A stretch of 33,743 nt of DNA from DAOUFU01 sp034429275 (GTDB lineage Bacteria > Chloroflexota > Anaerolineae > Aggregatilineales > Aggregatilineaceae), in the NCBI GenBank assembly GCA_034429275.1, contig DAOUFU010000127.1, positions 1 through 33,743 on the forward strand. Reading direction: 5' to 3'. The translations under genes were made by a program, and so were the position numbers. Below the pieces are notes generated by a model. That model was not told the DNA's origin. It saw nothing but the letters and a program-made list of their open reading frames with translations, and did no database searches. Of the stretch, positions 22,292 to 30,512 are shown piece by piece. Position 1 is the stretch's first letter; each line of letters starts with the position of its first letter.

Positions 22292-22434
22292 AAGTGATGG
22301 GCATCAGCAAGTGATGGGCAGATGAGATGCGGATGTTGGCATTCGTCGATTGATTGCCAAGACTATACTCAAGTGGCACTGTCAGGTGCTCTCAGGCTCT
22401 ATCAAGGCTTGCTGTCAGGAACTCTCACCAGCCC
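22292..22434. repeat. Short imperfect direct repeats in the fabH upstream region
   Basis: AAGTGATGGGCA occurs twice (22292-22303 and 22309-22320, 17-nt period). Further along, CTGTCAGG-nn-CTCTCA occurs at 22379 and again at 22412 (33-nt period). The region is lower in GC than its neighbours and has a TATAGT on the minus strand with no good -35. No gene is visible in 22284-22476. Confidence 0.4.
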
Positions 22435-22476
22435 TCAAAAGCTCTCGAATCTGGCGATGTGCCCTTGCCAGGAGTC

Positions 22477-22499
22477 AAAAAACGGGCTGCAACAACCCG
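22477..22499 (-). terminator. Intrinsic terminator of the repeat-protein gene
   Basis: On the minus strand a 7-bp stem with one G-T pair (22499-22483, loop of 3 nt) is followed by six T (22482-22477). It lies 36 nt past the stop of the 896-residue repeat protein. Confidence 0.8.
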
Positions 22500-22534
22500 G
22501 CGAGTAGTTCTATGGCCCTGGCAGTGTGGATGAG

Positions 22535-25225
22535 TTAGCGGTTGTTCTGGGACGAGGGAGACGGTGGGGCATCTGACCCCAACACGCGCGCGACCAGCAC
22601 CCCCGCGATGTCGTCGAGCGGCCCCTGCGCGCCAAGCGCAGCGATCACCGGGGCCAGCGCTGCCAACCCAGCGATCACCTCGTCCTGCGGCTGATCGCGC
22701 AGGAACAGCACCACGCGCCGCCACATGACATAAGCTTGATCGGGATGCAGCAGGCTGGTCCAGGTGCGTGCCAGCCGGGTCAGCAGCGCGGTGCGCCGCA
22801 TCGGATCGGGGACTTCCAGGCAGGCATCGAGCGCCAGGCTCAGCGCGTCGTGCTGCCGATCGCGCAAGGCATGGGTCTCGCTGGCATAAGGACCGAACCC
22901 CGCCAGCGCGCTTGCCCGGTCATAATCGTCGGCGATCTGCACTGCCGCGTCCAGCGCCTCGTCGAGAATGGCCTGGCGCAGCGCTACCGGCAGATAGGGG
23001 ATCAGTTCCAGCAGTGCGCCTACTCGCTCGTACGGTGAAGGGATGGCGCGCGCCGCCGCCAAAGCCGCCTCGCGCAGCAGGTCCGGATCGCGGGGCAGAA
23101 GTGCTGTCAGCACGTGAATCTGCTCGTAGGGTGTATCGATCAGCATGGCGACCTGGGCCGCCTCGTGGACCAGGTTATCGGGCAGCACCGGGGCCACCGA
23201 AGCCAGGATGCCTGCTTTATGCTGCATATCCCCCAAGGCGTGTGCACGGCGGATCATGTCCAGGCCGACGCGCATCCAGGGATCGGGCGGCAGATAGGGC
23301 ATCAGCGCGCTGAGGGCCGAAACCAGCTCCAGCGGGTTGATGATGGTATAGGCATCGGCGACGGCGTCGGCGTACTGGTGGGGCAGCATGTGCGGGGCGA
23401 GAAACACCAGGGCGCGCGCGCGTTCCGCTTCATCGGGGATCGAGCGGGTGGCGGTCAGCGCATCTTGCATGGCTCGCTCTTTGAGTTCATCCGGCAGGTG
23501 CGGCGCGAGATCGACCAGCACCTCGACTCGTGCGTATCGTTCCTGGACGGCCAGGGCTGCTGCCAGCGCCAGCCCCAGGGCTTGCTGACGCGCCGGGGGC
23601 TGAAGATAGGGCGCGATGGCGGCCAGCGCTGCCGCTCGCCGGTCCGGCAGGGTGAATTCCTGGGCGGCGACAAATGCTGAGACCAGCAAATCCGCCGGCA
23701 GATGTGGTGCAAGCTGAATCAGGGTGCGCGCGCGCTCATGTTCGTCGGTGATGCCCTTGACCAGGTGCAGCGCCTCGGCCAGCAGTTCCGGCGAGAGATA
23801 GGGAGCCAGCGCGGCAAAGGCCTGGGCGCGATCATCCGGGCGGGTGATCGAAAAGGTAGTTGAGAGCGCGTTGTGCACGGCTTCGGGAATCTGGCCCAGC
23901 GGCCCCAAGGCCTCGATGTGGGGGACCAGCGCGATCAGGGCCTGAGTGCGCGCCTCGTCGCCGTTGATCTGCCCGATGGTGGTGAGCGTATCGAGCAGGG
24001 CCTGGGGGCGATCTTCCAATGGCAAGTAGGGGAGCAGCCGCCCCAGCAGCAGCGCCCGCGCCTCTGGGGACTGCATCTCGCGGGCTAGTGCAGCCAGGCG
24101 ATCGATTCCATCGGGCGGCGCAAACGCGCACAGCGCACACAGCGCATCGGCGCGGGTGATCTCACCGGGGATGGACGTGGTGGCGATGTCTATCGCCATC
24201 CCTGCCGCACGCGATTGCAGCGGCGCGGGCAGTGCCTGGAGCAGAGCCGTGAGGGCGCGAAGCTGCGAAGCCGGGTCATTGATGGCGCGTACTAACTCAA
24301 ACAGGCGTTCCTGGAAAGGCGACAGGGCGGATTCATCGCGGACCACCGAAAGATGAGGCGCGAGGTTCAGCAGCAGTTCGGCGACTGATGCCGGGTCGGG
24401 AGACGGTGTGCTGCTATCCAGGTGGGTTGTGACCAGTGTCAGCGCATCATCGACCAGGCCAGCGCGCGCCAGGTGCGGCGCGATCTGCCCCACCAGCGGC
24501 CAGCGCAGCTCTGGCGGCTGCACGGCTTCGACACGCTGCCAGAGCGCGCTTAGTGCACCGGGCGAGAGATGCCCGGCCAGCATGATGAGCGATTCCAGGG
24601 CGCGCGTCGGGCTGACGGGCCGGTCCGAAGGCGGGCGCTCTTTGCTGAGCGCCAGCAGGTGACGCACCTGCAGACCGAGAGTCGATGGGCCGGAGACCAG
24701 TGCGGCGTCGAGCAGGCGCACGAGGTCGGCTTCCTGGGTCGAGAGCTTATCGAACAGGCCGGAAAGTGCGCGCGCGCGTCCCTGGGCAAGTTGGTGCAGC
24801 ACTACGCGTATATCGGGGGATTCGCGCAGTTCGTCGGCCAGCAGGGTGAACAAAAGCTCGGTTTCGCGCCCCAGCAGCGCTCGCGCTTGCAGACCCGCAC
24901 CGAGCGCCGTGCTCCACACCTCGGCCACCACGCTGTAGTCGGGAACTTCTTCCGGGATGAAGACTTTGATCAATTCGGCAGCCACGCGCGGCTCGGCCAG
25001 CACGTCGCCGTTCATCAGGGCGTTGGCCCAGGCCAGGTTGTCGCGGGTGACATACTGCTTGAGCGTGCGCTGGAGTGCCTTCCAATAGGCGCGCTGGAGC
25101 GAACTGCCGTGATACAACTGCTCGAAGGTGTTGCCGGGGAAGCGCGAGGCCAGCACCTTCACAAAGGTTTCGGCAGCGTTGGCCAACTGCTGAGTCTTGT
25201 GGATCGATTCGAATCCTGATGTCAT
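22535..25225 (-). CDS. Large helical-repeat (solenoid) protein
   Basis: The product is 896 residues, soluble, with no signal peptide. From about residue 230 to the end there are roughly fifteen degenerate repeats of 35-38 residues built around LAPHLP..L..AL..A..I.D...RA.AL, i.e. pairs of helices forming an alpha-solenoid. Similar repeats form the sensor part of STAND/NACHT proteins in Chloroflexota and cyanobacteria, and the C-terminal block (IAGLAALAPVIAALGAQGPLDDIA) resembles the cap of such proteins. The N-terminal helical region (AYWKALQRTLKQYVTRDNLAWANALMNG) also recalls their N-termini. No P-loop or effector domain is present, so it may be a lone scaffold or sensor. ATG 25225 has no clear Shine-Dalgarno; a TATACT on the minus strand near 25301 may be its -10. 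Confidence 0.85.
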   Translation of the reverse strand: MTSGFESIHKTQQLANAAETFVKVLASRFPGNTFEQLYHGSSLQRAYWKALQRTLKQYVTRDNLAWANALMNGDVLAEPRVAAELIKVFIPEEVPDYSVVAEVWSTALGAGLQARALLGRETELLFTLLADELRESPDIRVVLHQLAQGRARALSGLFDKLSTQEADLVRLLDAALVSGPSTLGLQVRHLLALSKERPPSDRPVSPTRALESLIMLAGHLSPGALSALWQRVEAVQPPELRWPLVGQIAPHLARAGLVDDALTLVTTHLDSSTPSPDPASVAELLLNLAPHLSVVRDESALSPFQERLFELVRAINDPASQLRALTALLQALPAPLQSRAAGMAIDIATTSIPGEITRADALCALCAFAPPDGIDRLAALAREMQSPEARALLLGRLLPYLPLEDRPQALLDTLTTIGQINGDEARTQALIALVPHIEALGPLGQIPEAVHNALSTTFSITRPDDRAQAFAALAPYLSPELLAEALHLVKGITDEHERARTLIQLAPHLPADLLVSAFVAAQEFTLPDRRAAALAAIAPYLQPPARQQALGLALAAALAVQERYARVEVLVDLAPHLPDELKERAMQDALTATRSIPDEAERARALVFLAPHMLPHQYADAVADAYTIINPLELVSALSALMPYLPPDPWMRVGLDMIRRAHALGDMQHKAGILASVAPVLPDNLVHEAAQVAMLIDTPYEQIHVLTALLPRDPDLLREAALAAARAIPSPYERVGALLELIPYLPVALRQAILDEALDAAVQIADDYDRASALAGFGPYASETHALRDRQHDALSLALDACLEVPDPMRRTALLTRLARTWTSLLHPDQAYVMWRRVVLFLRDQPQDEVIAGLAALAPVIAALGAQGPLDDIAGVLVARVLGSDAPPSPSSQNNR

Positions 25226-25361
25226 AGGTTGTACCCGGCCTGCAGTTCGCCCAAAGGATGGCCCTCACCCGTTGGGCAAGGCTGATCCTATGTTGAGTAT
25301 ACCGCGCTTACAGGCGTGGGCGCGATGCATCCCCAGTCCTATTCGGACCAACCCCAAGTGA

Positions 25362-25386
25362 ATGGGGGCGCACGCTACGCCCCCAT
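25362..25386. terminator. GC-rich hairpin downstream of the PA14/SH3 gene
   Basis: A perfect 9-bp stem (25362-25370 with 25378-25386) with a 7-nt loop, 22 nt after the stop of the minus-strand PA14/SH3 gene. No T-tract follows on the minus strand (CATTCACTTGG), so it may be a weak terminator or an mRNA 3' stabiliser. The remainder of 25226-25407 shows only the upstream region of the repeat-protein gene. Confidence 0.5.
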
Positions 25387-25407
25387 CAGGTGACTATCGA
25401 TGCCCCA

Positions 25408-27390
25408 CTATTCGGTCAGGACCGGGAGCAGCGAGGGATCGCCCTGTACCACGCGGTACCAGGGCCGATACGACCAGCCGATCACCGGCCCGTATTGGAT
25501 TTTGTACCAGAAGCCGGTCGGGTCTACCCCCAAAAGCTGGACCTGGGTGCCCCACGCGATCCGGTTGATTTTCGGATAGTTCAGGCCGGGGCCGCTGCGG
25601 ATGCGCATGTTGCCAAAGGCCTGTACGATGACGCCGCTGGTCGGCGGCGGCGGTGCATAGGCCGGCTCGGTCCCGTCGGTGAAGGGCACCGAGTTGATGT
25701 CGCCCTCGATGATGCGCGTATAGGGCGAATACATCCAGCCCACTTTGTCCTCGTAGATGATCTGGTACCACACGTTGCCGAAGCTGCGCCCGATCACGTC
25801 TACTTCGGTGCCCCAAGGCAGCAGACCGATCCGGGCTGTGCGTGTGCTCGGTCCCTGCCGGATGCGCAGATTGCCCAGCACGCGCGCCCGCACACCGATC
25901 GGCTGGGGCGTAGGCTGAGGCTCTGCTGCCGCCGTGTCGCCGCCGGGCAGCAGGTTGATGTCGCCGCTGAGCGTGACATAGCGTGCTGCCACCCAACCCC
26001 TGGTGGTGGCATCCAGCCAGATTTGTATCCACTGGTTATCGGGGGTGCGGGCGACAGCAGAATACACGCTGTCTTGTGTGATGCGGGTAATCACGCTGGC
26101 GCTAGTGCTCGGTTCGCTGCGCACATTGAGGGTGGGCACATTGACTTTGGCGGTGAGTGTTGCACCGGCCAGGCCGCCCTGCCCGCTCACCCCGGTGATC
26201 GGCACGCCCTGACCGTCCACGCCCAGCGTGGGATTCTGACCATTGGGCGGCGACCATGTCAGGAAGGCGAGCGCCCCGGCGTCCCGGTCGCGGTATTCGA
26301 ACTTGATGGTGTGGGGGCCGTTGAGCAGCGCGACTTCCGCCGTGGAAATCTCGTTGGCGGCGAAGGTGTCCCACTTGTCGATGATCACGGTGGTGTCAAT
26401 TGTCAGGCGGAAGTTGTCGTCGGCGCGGGCCATGAAGAGGTACATGCCCTCCGGCACCCCATCGGGCACATTCAGCGAGCGGGTGAAGCGCGCCGACCAG
26501 TTATCGGCGGGCACACTGCCGCCCGGCGAATTGGTCCCCCAGTTCTGGTTGATGCCGCTGGCGGGCAGAGTTGTGGTGAAGGCGGGCGCGCCGCTCAGGT
26601 CGGCATTGGCGAAATATTCGGCGGTCCAGGGTGTCGGGTTGCCTGTCACGACGCCGGTGCCGGTACCCGACGTGCCGCCGATGCACCAGTACAACACGCC
26701 GCCGTGCGAGGCGCAGCCGCCGGAAGGATCGGTCGAGCACGAGTTCCAGCCGTCCGCGCAGATGGCTTTGGGTCCGGTGCTGGCCGGCCAGCCCGCCGGA
26801 GCGGCTCCACTGCCAGGGCTGGAGCCGTAGGGGCAGGTGGTGTAAAGGCCATATCCTTCGGTGCAGGTGCCGGTAGTGGTAGTGCCACCTGTACCGGCTG
26901 CGGTGGGCACCGTCCACCCAAACTGGATCAGGGCCGGGCCGCTGGCGTCGAACATCTCGACGCGAAGCAGTTGGTTGCCTTCGGATACGCCATAATCTAC
27001 GGTCAGCGTGCGTTGGCCCGCCGCTTCCCAGCTTGAAATGATGGTCGTGCTGCCCAGCGTGACCCGCACGCCGTCATCGACTATCGCGGTGAACCGGTAG
27101 GTCCCGGCGGTGAAGTAGAAGGTTGATTCGAACACCACTGAGAAGTTGTTGACCGGCGCGCCGGTGGAGGCTCCGCCGATCACGGGCGCGCCCTCGCCCC
27201 AGTTGAAATTGATCGTGTTGGTGCCGCCCGTCCAGACGAGTGGCGAGGAAGCCGGCTCGGTCCCGTTATAAACACGCACGATCCAGATGGACCCTTGCGC
27301 CCTTGTGGGCTGAGGTGCGGATAGCCCGCTGCTGCCCACGAGCACTGCGGCCAAGAGGACAGTCATCACACTCCGGAATAGTCTGTGCAT
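25408..27390 (-). CDS. Secreted PA14 and SH3b domain protein
   Basis: The product is 660 residues. A signal peptide (MHRLFRSVMTVLLAAVLVGSSG) is followed by a PA14-like domain (about 33-160; FNWGEGAP, YRFTAIVDDGVRVTLG), a Gly/Thr-rich insert with six Cys (about 170-250), a second PA14 domain (about 265-385; WTAEYFANADLSGAP, YLFMARADDNFRLTID), and three bacterial SH3 domains (about 415-470, 495-555 and 585-650; TLNVRSEPS, NLRIRQGPS, NMRIRSGPG). PA14 and SH3b domains bind carbohydrate or cell wall, so it is likely a surface or matrix-binding protein. ATG 27390 is chosen because GGAGG lies 6 nt upstream and the signal peptide starts there. No catalytic domain is seen. It is a single gene. Confidence 0.88.
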   Translation of the reverse strand: MHRLFRSVMTVLLAAVLVGSSGLSAPQPTRAQGSIWIVRVYNGTEPASSPLVWTGGTNTINFNWGEGAPVIGGASTGAPVNNFSVVFESTFYFTAGTYRFTAIVDDGVRVTLGSTTIISSWEAAGQRTLTVDYGVSEGNQLLRVEMFDASGPALIQFGWTVPTAAGTGGTTTTGTCTEGYGLYTTCPYGSSPGSGAAPAGWPASTGPKAICADGWNSCSTDPSGGCASHGGVLYWCIGGTSGTGTGVVTGNPTPWTAEYFANADLSGAPAFTTTLPASGINQNWGTNSPGGSVPADNWSARFTRSLNVPDGVPEGMYLFMARADDNFRLTIDTTVIIDKWDTFAANEISTAEVALLNGPHTIKFEYRDRDAGALAFLTWSPPNGQNPTLGVDGQGVPITGVSGQGGLAGATLTAKVNVPTLNVRSEPSTSASVITRITQDSVYSAVARTPDNQWIQIWLDATTRGWVAARYVTLSGDINLLPGGDTAAAEPQPTPQPIGVRARVLGNLRIRQGPSTRTARIGLLPWGTEVDVIGRSFGNVWYQIIYEDKVGWMYSPYTRIIEGDINSVPFTDGTEPAYAPPPPTSGVIVQAFGNMRIRSGPGLNYPKINRIAWGTQVQLLGVDPTGFWYKIQYGPVIGWSYRPWYRVVQGDPSLLPVLTE

Positions 27391-27563
27391 TGCCAGCCTC
27401 CACCTTCCCCGGCCCATGCTGCGACATCGCCGCACGGCCTGCTAGCATCGTTCACCCGGCGCGTTGTTGGCAGGTTGCCGGTGTTGTGCACGTCGGATCA
27501 CAGGTATCTTAACATAGATCGGAGACTCATGCTGGTTGGCGAGCGCCGCCGCCAGGCACAATG

Positions 27564-27591
27564 AGGGGCAGGTCATAATCTGCCTGCCCCT
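27564..27591. terminator. Hairpin downstream of the response-regulator gene
   Basis: Arms AGGGGCAGG (27564-27572) and CCTGCCCCT (27583-27591) form a perfect 9-bp stem with a 10-nt loop, about 60 nt after the stop of the minus-strand receiver gene. No T-tract follows, so efficiency is uncertain. Nothing else is visible in 27436-27652. Confidence 0.45.
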
Positions 27592-27652
27592 GGAAATAAT
27601 TGCTTGAAGATGACGTGCGCCTGTATGCGATGGGGGGAGATGAAGAAGCGCG

Positions 27653-28021
27653 CTATTCGCCGATGTAGGCTTTGATCATCCCGATCAGGTCGGCAGTGCT
27701 GATCGGCTTGGGCAGGTAGTCATCGCAGCCCGCCGCGATGAAGCGCTCGCGGTCGCCGCGCATGGCGTTGGCCGTGAGCGCGATGACGGGGATAGTCCGC
27801 GTGCCATCGTGGGCTTTGATGCGCTGGGTGGCCTCGACACCATCGATGCCAGGCAGACTGATGTCCATCAGGATGAGATCGGGGCGCTCGCGTGAGGCAA
27901 TCTCGACTCCGGTCAGCCCGTCCTCGGCCTCCAGCACGTCATACCCTCGTGCATTGAGAATTTTGCGGACCAGGCGCTTGTTCTGGAAGTTGTCTTCTAC
28001 ATACAGGATTCGTTTGGCCAT
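27653..28021 (-). CDS. Single-domain response regulator (DivK/CheY-like)
   Basis: The product is 122 residues, one complete receiver domain and nothing else. The acidic pocket is Glu 9/Asp 10, the phospho-acceptor Asp 53 lies in LILMDISLPG, the switch Thr 83 in ALTANAM and Lys 105 in LPKPIS. All are intact, so it should accept a phosphoryl group. It has no output domain and should act by protein contact. The gene starts 57 nt after the stop of the PLP-enzyme/receiver fusion on the same strand, with no terminator between, so the two are probably co-transcribed. A GGGGAG lies 3 nt before the ATG, slightly close. Confidence 0.92.
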   Translation of the reverse strand: MAKRILYVEDNFQNKRLVRKILNARGYDVLEAEDGLTGVEIASRERPDLILMDISLPGIDGVEATQRIKAHDGTRTIPVIALTANAMRGDRERFIAAGCDDYLPKPISTADLIGMIKAYIGE

Positions 28022-28078
28022 AGTCTCCCCGTTGACATATTCCTGGCGGCGGTCGATAGGCTGTGCCGGGCCTGCCGG

Positions 28079-30247
28079 CTAGCTGTCGATGATGTCATCG
28101 TCGCTGAGTGTCTCGTTCACGCGGTCGATCAAGGCTTTGCGATCGAGTGTGGCCTTCTGGAACACAGAAATGATCTTGCCCAGAAGCTGTTCGCGTTCTT
28201 CGCTGCGGATGTCTTTGGCCGTCAGCACCACCACCGGGATATCTCTGGTGGCTTCGTTGGCCTTCAGCCGCTCCAGCAGCGTGTTGCCGTCCATATCGGG
28301 CAGCATGAGATCGAGTACGATCAGCGCCGGTTTACGTTCGAGAATGGTCTTCCAACCCGATGCGCCGTCATAAGCTTCGTAGACACGGTAGTGACCGGTC
28401 GCTTCGAGCAGGCGGCGGATCAAGCGAGCGTCGCGCCGCTCATCGTCCACCACCACAATATCACGAATCTGCTCAGCGCGCGAAGGAGCTTCGGGCATCA
28501 GCGTGCTCTTGGAAGCCGCCACGACCTGCCCTTCGGTAGCCTGGGCCAGTTCGGGTGGGCTGTCGGAGAGCTGCCCGCCCAGGGTATTGACCACGTGCTC
28601 AACCAGCTCGCGGGTGTTGAAGTTGCCCTTCTGCCACAGCGATTCCGCCCGGCCTTCGAGCCGCGCGCGGTCTGCCGCCGTCAGCGTCTTGGCAGAGACC
28701 ACCACAACGGGAATATGGCTCACTTCGCTATCGGTTTTGAAGGATTCGAGCAGCGAGAAACCGTCCAGATCGGGCATGGTCAGGTCCATCACCACCAGGT
28801 CGGGCTTGCGCTGACGCACCAGGTCGAGACCGTCCAGCGGGTTGTTGACCTCGAAGACGCGGTAATTTTTGTGTGCCTGCAGCAGGCGGCGGATCAGGCG
28901 GCTGTCCTGGGGGTTGTCGTCGATGACGACCACCGTCGTCACCTGCTCGTCGAGTCGTTCCAGGGCTGCGCCCAGCCCTTCTTCGAGCTGGGTATGATTG
29001 GCGGCAGCCGTGTCTTCGCCAAACTGCAGGTCGAGCACGTACTGCTCTTCGAGAATGTGCTTTTCTGCCGGGAAGGTGTGGCCGGAGCAGTTCACCACGA
29101 CCGTTTCATCTTTGCCGATTACGCCGTCGGCGATCAGTTTCTCCAGCCCGGCGAAGGCCACCGAAGCCGCAGGCTCCATGCTCAGGCCCTCGACACGCGC
29201 CATCCGGCGCATGGCGCGGAACGCTTCGCCATCGGAGACGGCGACCATCGTGCCGCCGGTTTCGAGGCAGGCTTCGCGCAGCAAAGGATAGGATCGACCC
29301 GGATCGCCGGTCGCCAGTACGGTGATCCGCGTGTGCGGCACGACCGGATCGGCCTCGTCCATGTTAAAGCGCCAGGCTGTCACCATCGGCGAACAGCCCT
29401 CGCTCTGAACAATGGCCAGGCGGGGCATTTTGTCGATCAGCCCCATCTCTTTGAGTTCACGGAAGCCCTTCCAGATGCCGAGCGGGCCAATGCCGCCGCT
29501 CACAGCCTGCACATACCAATCGGGGACGCGCCATTTGCCGCCATCATCGGGGGGAGCCAGCCGGGCAAGCTGCTCGGCGATCTCATAGGCCACGGTCTTG
29601 AAGGCTTCGCGGCCCGGCAGTGTATTGGCCCCGCCATCCAGATAGAGGTTGCGACGGGCGGCAAAATCAACCGCGACCTTCTTCGCCTGGTCATACGTGC
29701 CGGTGATCTTGACGACTTCTGCACCGTAGAGCGCCAGCTCGCGCAGTTTTTCGGAAGGAACGGTGCTGGTGAGGAAAATCCACAGGCGGATGCCCGCGCG
29801 TGCGCAGAAAGCCGCATATGCTGCCGCCTTGTTGCCGGTCGAGGCCAGCACACACTCTTTGATGCCGTGCTGATGGAGGTAGGTGATCGTCACCGCGCCC
29901 TGCCGGTCCTTGAAGGAACTGGTCGGCGATTGGCGCTCATCTTTGATGAAGATATGATCGTGCTCTAGCTCACGCCCCAGGTTAGCCGCGCGCGTCATGG
30001 GGGTCCAGCCTTCGCCCATCGTGATGATGCCATCTTCGCGCACGATGGGCAGCAGTTCGATATAGCGCCAGAGCGAAACGTCGCGGTCATTCAAGCCCGC
30101 GCGCCAGGTGGCCGCCGCCGCGCTGTAATCGTAGCGGGCATCGAGCCAGAGCGATCCGCAGGCCGGACATTTTTCGGGAAGGGGGTCGATGCGGTCCGTT
30201 TGGTGTCCACAGTCCATGCACACAACGGCCTGTAACAACGAAGGCAT
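28079..30247 (-). CDS. Threonine-synthase-like PLP enzyme fused to two receiver domains
   Basis: The product is 722 residues in one uninterrupted frame. Residues 1-40 form a zinc ribbon (Cys 10, 13, 27, 30). Residues about 60-410 are a fold-type II PLP enzyme of the threonine synthase group: GEGWTP, SSFKDRQ with the Schiff-base Lys 113, ASTGNK (136-140), VSGGIGPLG and SGHTFP (388-393). Receiver 1 (about 437-556) has Asp 443/444, phospho-Asp 488, Ser 518 and Lys 540. Receiver 2 (about 596-715) has Asp 601/602, phospho-Asp 646, Thr 676 and Lys 698. Both resemble receivers from hybrid kinases (V.QK..). The expected reaction is O-phosphohomoserine to threonine, but the SGHTFP tail differs from classic ThrC, so another beta-elimination or replacement is possible. 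It has its own promoter and is followed by a free receiver. Confidence 0.93.
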   Translation of the reverse strand: MPSLLQAVVCMDCGHQTDRIDPLPEKCPACGSLWLDARYDYSAAAATWRAGLNDRDVSLWRYIELLPIVREDGIITMGEGWTPMTRAANLGRELEHDHIFIKDERQSPTSSFKDRQGAVTITYLHQHGIKECVLASTGNKAAAYAAFCARAGIRLWIFLTSTVPSEKLRELALYGAEVVKITGTYDQAKKVAVDFAARRNLYLDGGANTLPGREAFKTVAYEIAEQLARLAPPDDGGKWRVPDWYVQAVSGGIGPLGIWKGFRELKEMGLIDKMPRLAIVQSEGCSPMVTAWRFNMDEADPVVPHTRITVLATGDPGRSYPLLREACLETGGTMVAVSDGEAFRAMRRMARVEGLSMEPAASVAFAGLEKLIADGVIGKDETVVVNCSGHTFPAEKHILEEQYVLDLQFGEDTAAANHTQLEEGLGAALERLDEQVTTVVVIDDNPQDSRLIRRLLQAHKNYRVFEVNNPLDGLDLVRQRKPDLVVMDLTMPDLDGFSLLESFKTDSEVSHIPVVVVSAKTLTAADRARLEGRAESLWQKGNFNTRELVEHVVNTLGGQLSDSPPELAQATEGQVVAASKSTLMPEAPSRAEQIRDIVVVDDERRDARLIRRLLEATGHYRVYEAYDGASGWKTILERKPALIVLDLMLPDMDGNTLLERLKANEATRDIPVVVLTAKDIRSEEREQLLGKIISVFQKATLDRKALIDRVNETLSDDDIIDS

Positions 30248-30392
30248 AGGGCAGTTTTTCCTTATCCCATGTGCAGCGCCGTGTACATATACGCGGCGGA
30301 TGGCCAGGGGTCTACACAGCGAGGGCCTGACACGCCCGATGGCAGCAGGACCATACAGAGTTTATCTTCGCTGTCTTAACCATTCATCCGCA

Positions 30393-30422
30393 ATTATATC
30401 TCAATTGTTAGTAATTGCACAA
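30393..30422 (-). promoter_or_regulatory. Promoter of the PLP-enzyme/receiver fusion
   Basis: The minus strand has TTGTGC (30422-30417), an 18-nt spacer, then consensus TATAAT (30398-30393), in a strikingly AT-rich patch. CAATT-gttagt-AATTG (30402-30417) forms an inverted repeat inside the spacer, where a regulator could block polymerase. Transcription from here would leave a leader of about 140 nt before the ATG at 30247; no T-box or known riboswitch motif was found in it. Confidence 0.55.
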
Positions 30423-30455
30423 CCCGAAATTTTGGAAAATGTCTTCTCATCATAC

Positions 30456-30489
30456 AAAAAAAGGGGCGTATGGTCCATCTCATACGCCC
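30456..30489 (-). terminator. Strong intrinsic terminator after the large histidine kinase
   Basis: On the minus strand a perfect 9-bp stem (30489-30481 with 30472-30464), an 8-nt loop, and seven T (30462-30456). It starts 24 nt after the kinase stop and separates the kinase from the downstream PLP-enzyme fusion. Confidence 0.92.
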
Positions 30490-30512
30490 TCGTATTATTG
30501 GGGAACACGACG

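Noticed and set aside
25390..27036. A 548-codon plus-strand open frame opposite the PA14/SH3 gene
   Set aside because: The minus-strand frame carries signal peptide, PA14 and SH3 motifs; the plus frame has none.
28391..29968. A 525-codon plus-strand open frame opposite the PLP-enzyme fusion
   Set aside because: Shadow frame; all catalytic and receiver motifs are on the minus strand.
30248..30392. T-box or amino-acid riboswitch in the fusion-gene leader
   Set aside because: No T-box sequence or other known aptamer core was found; only weak imperfect palindromes.
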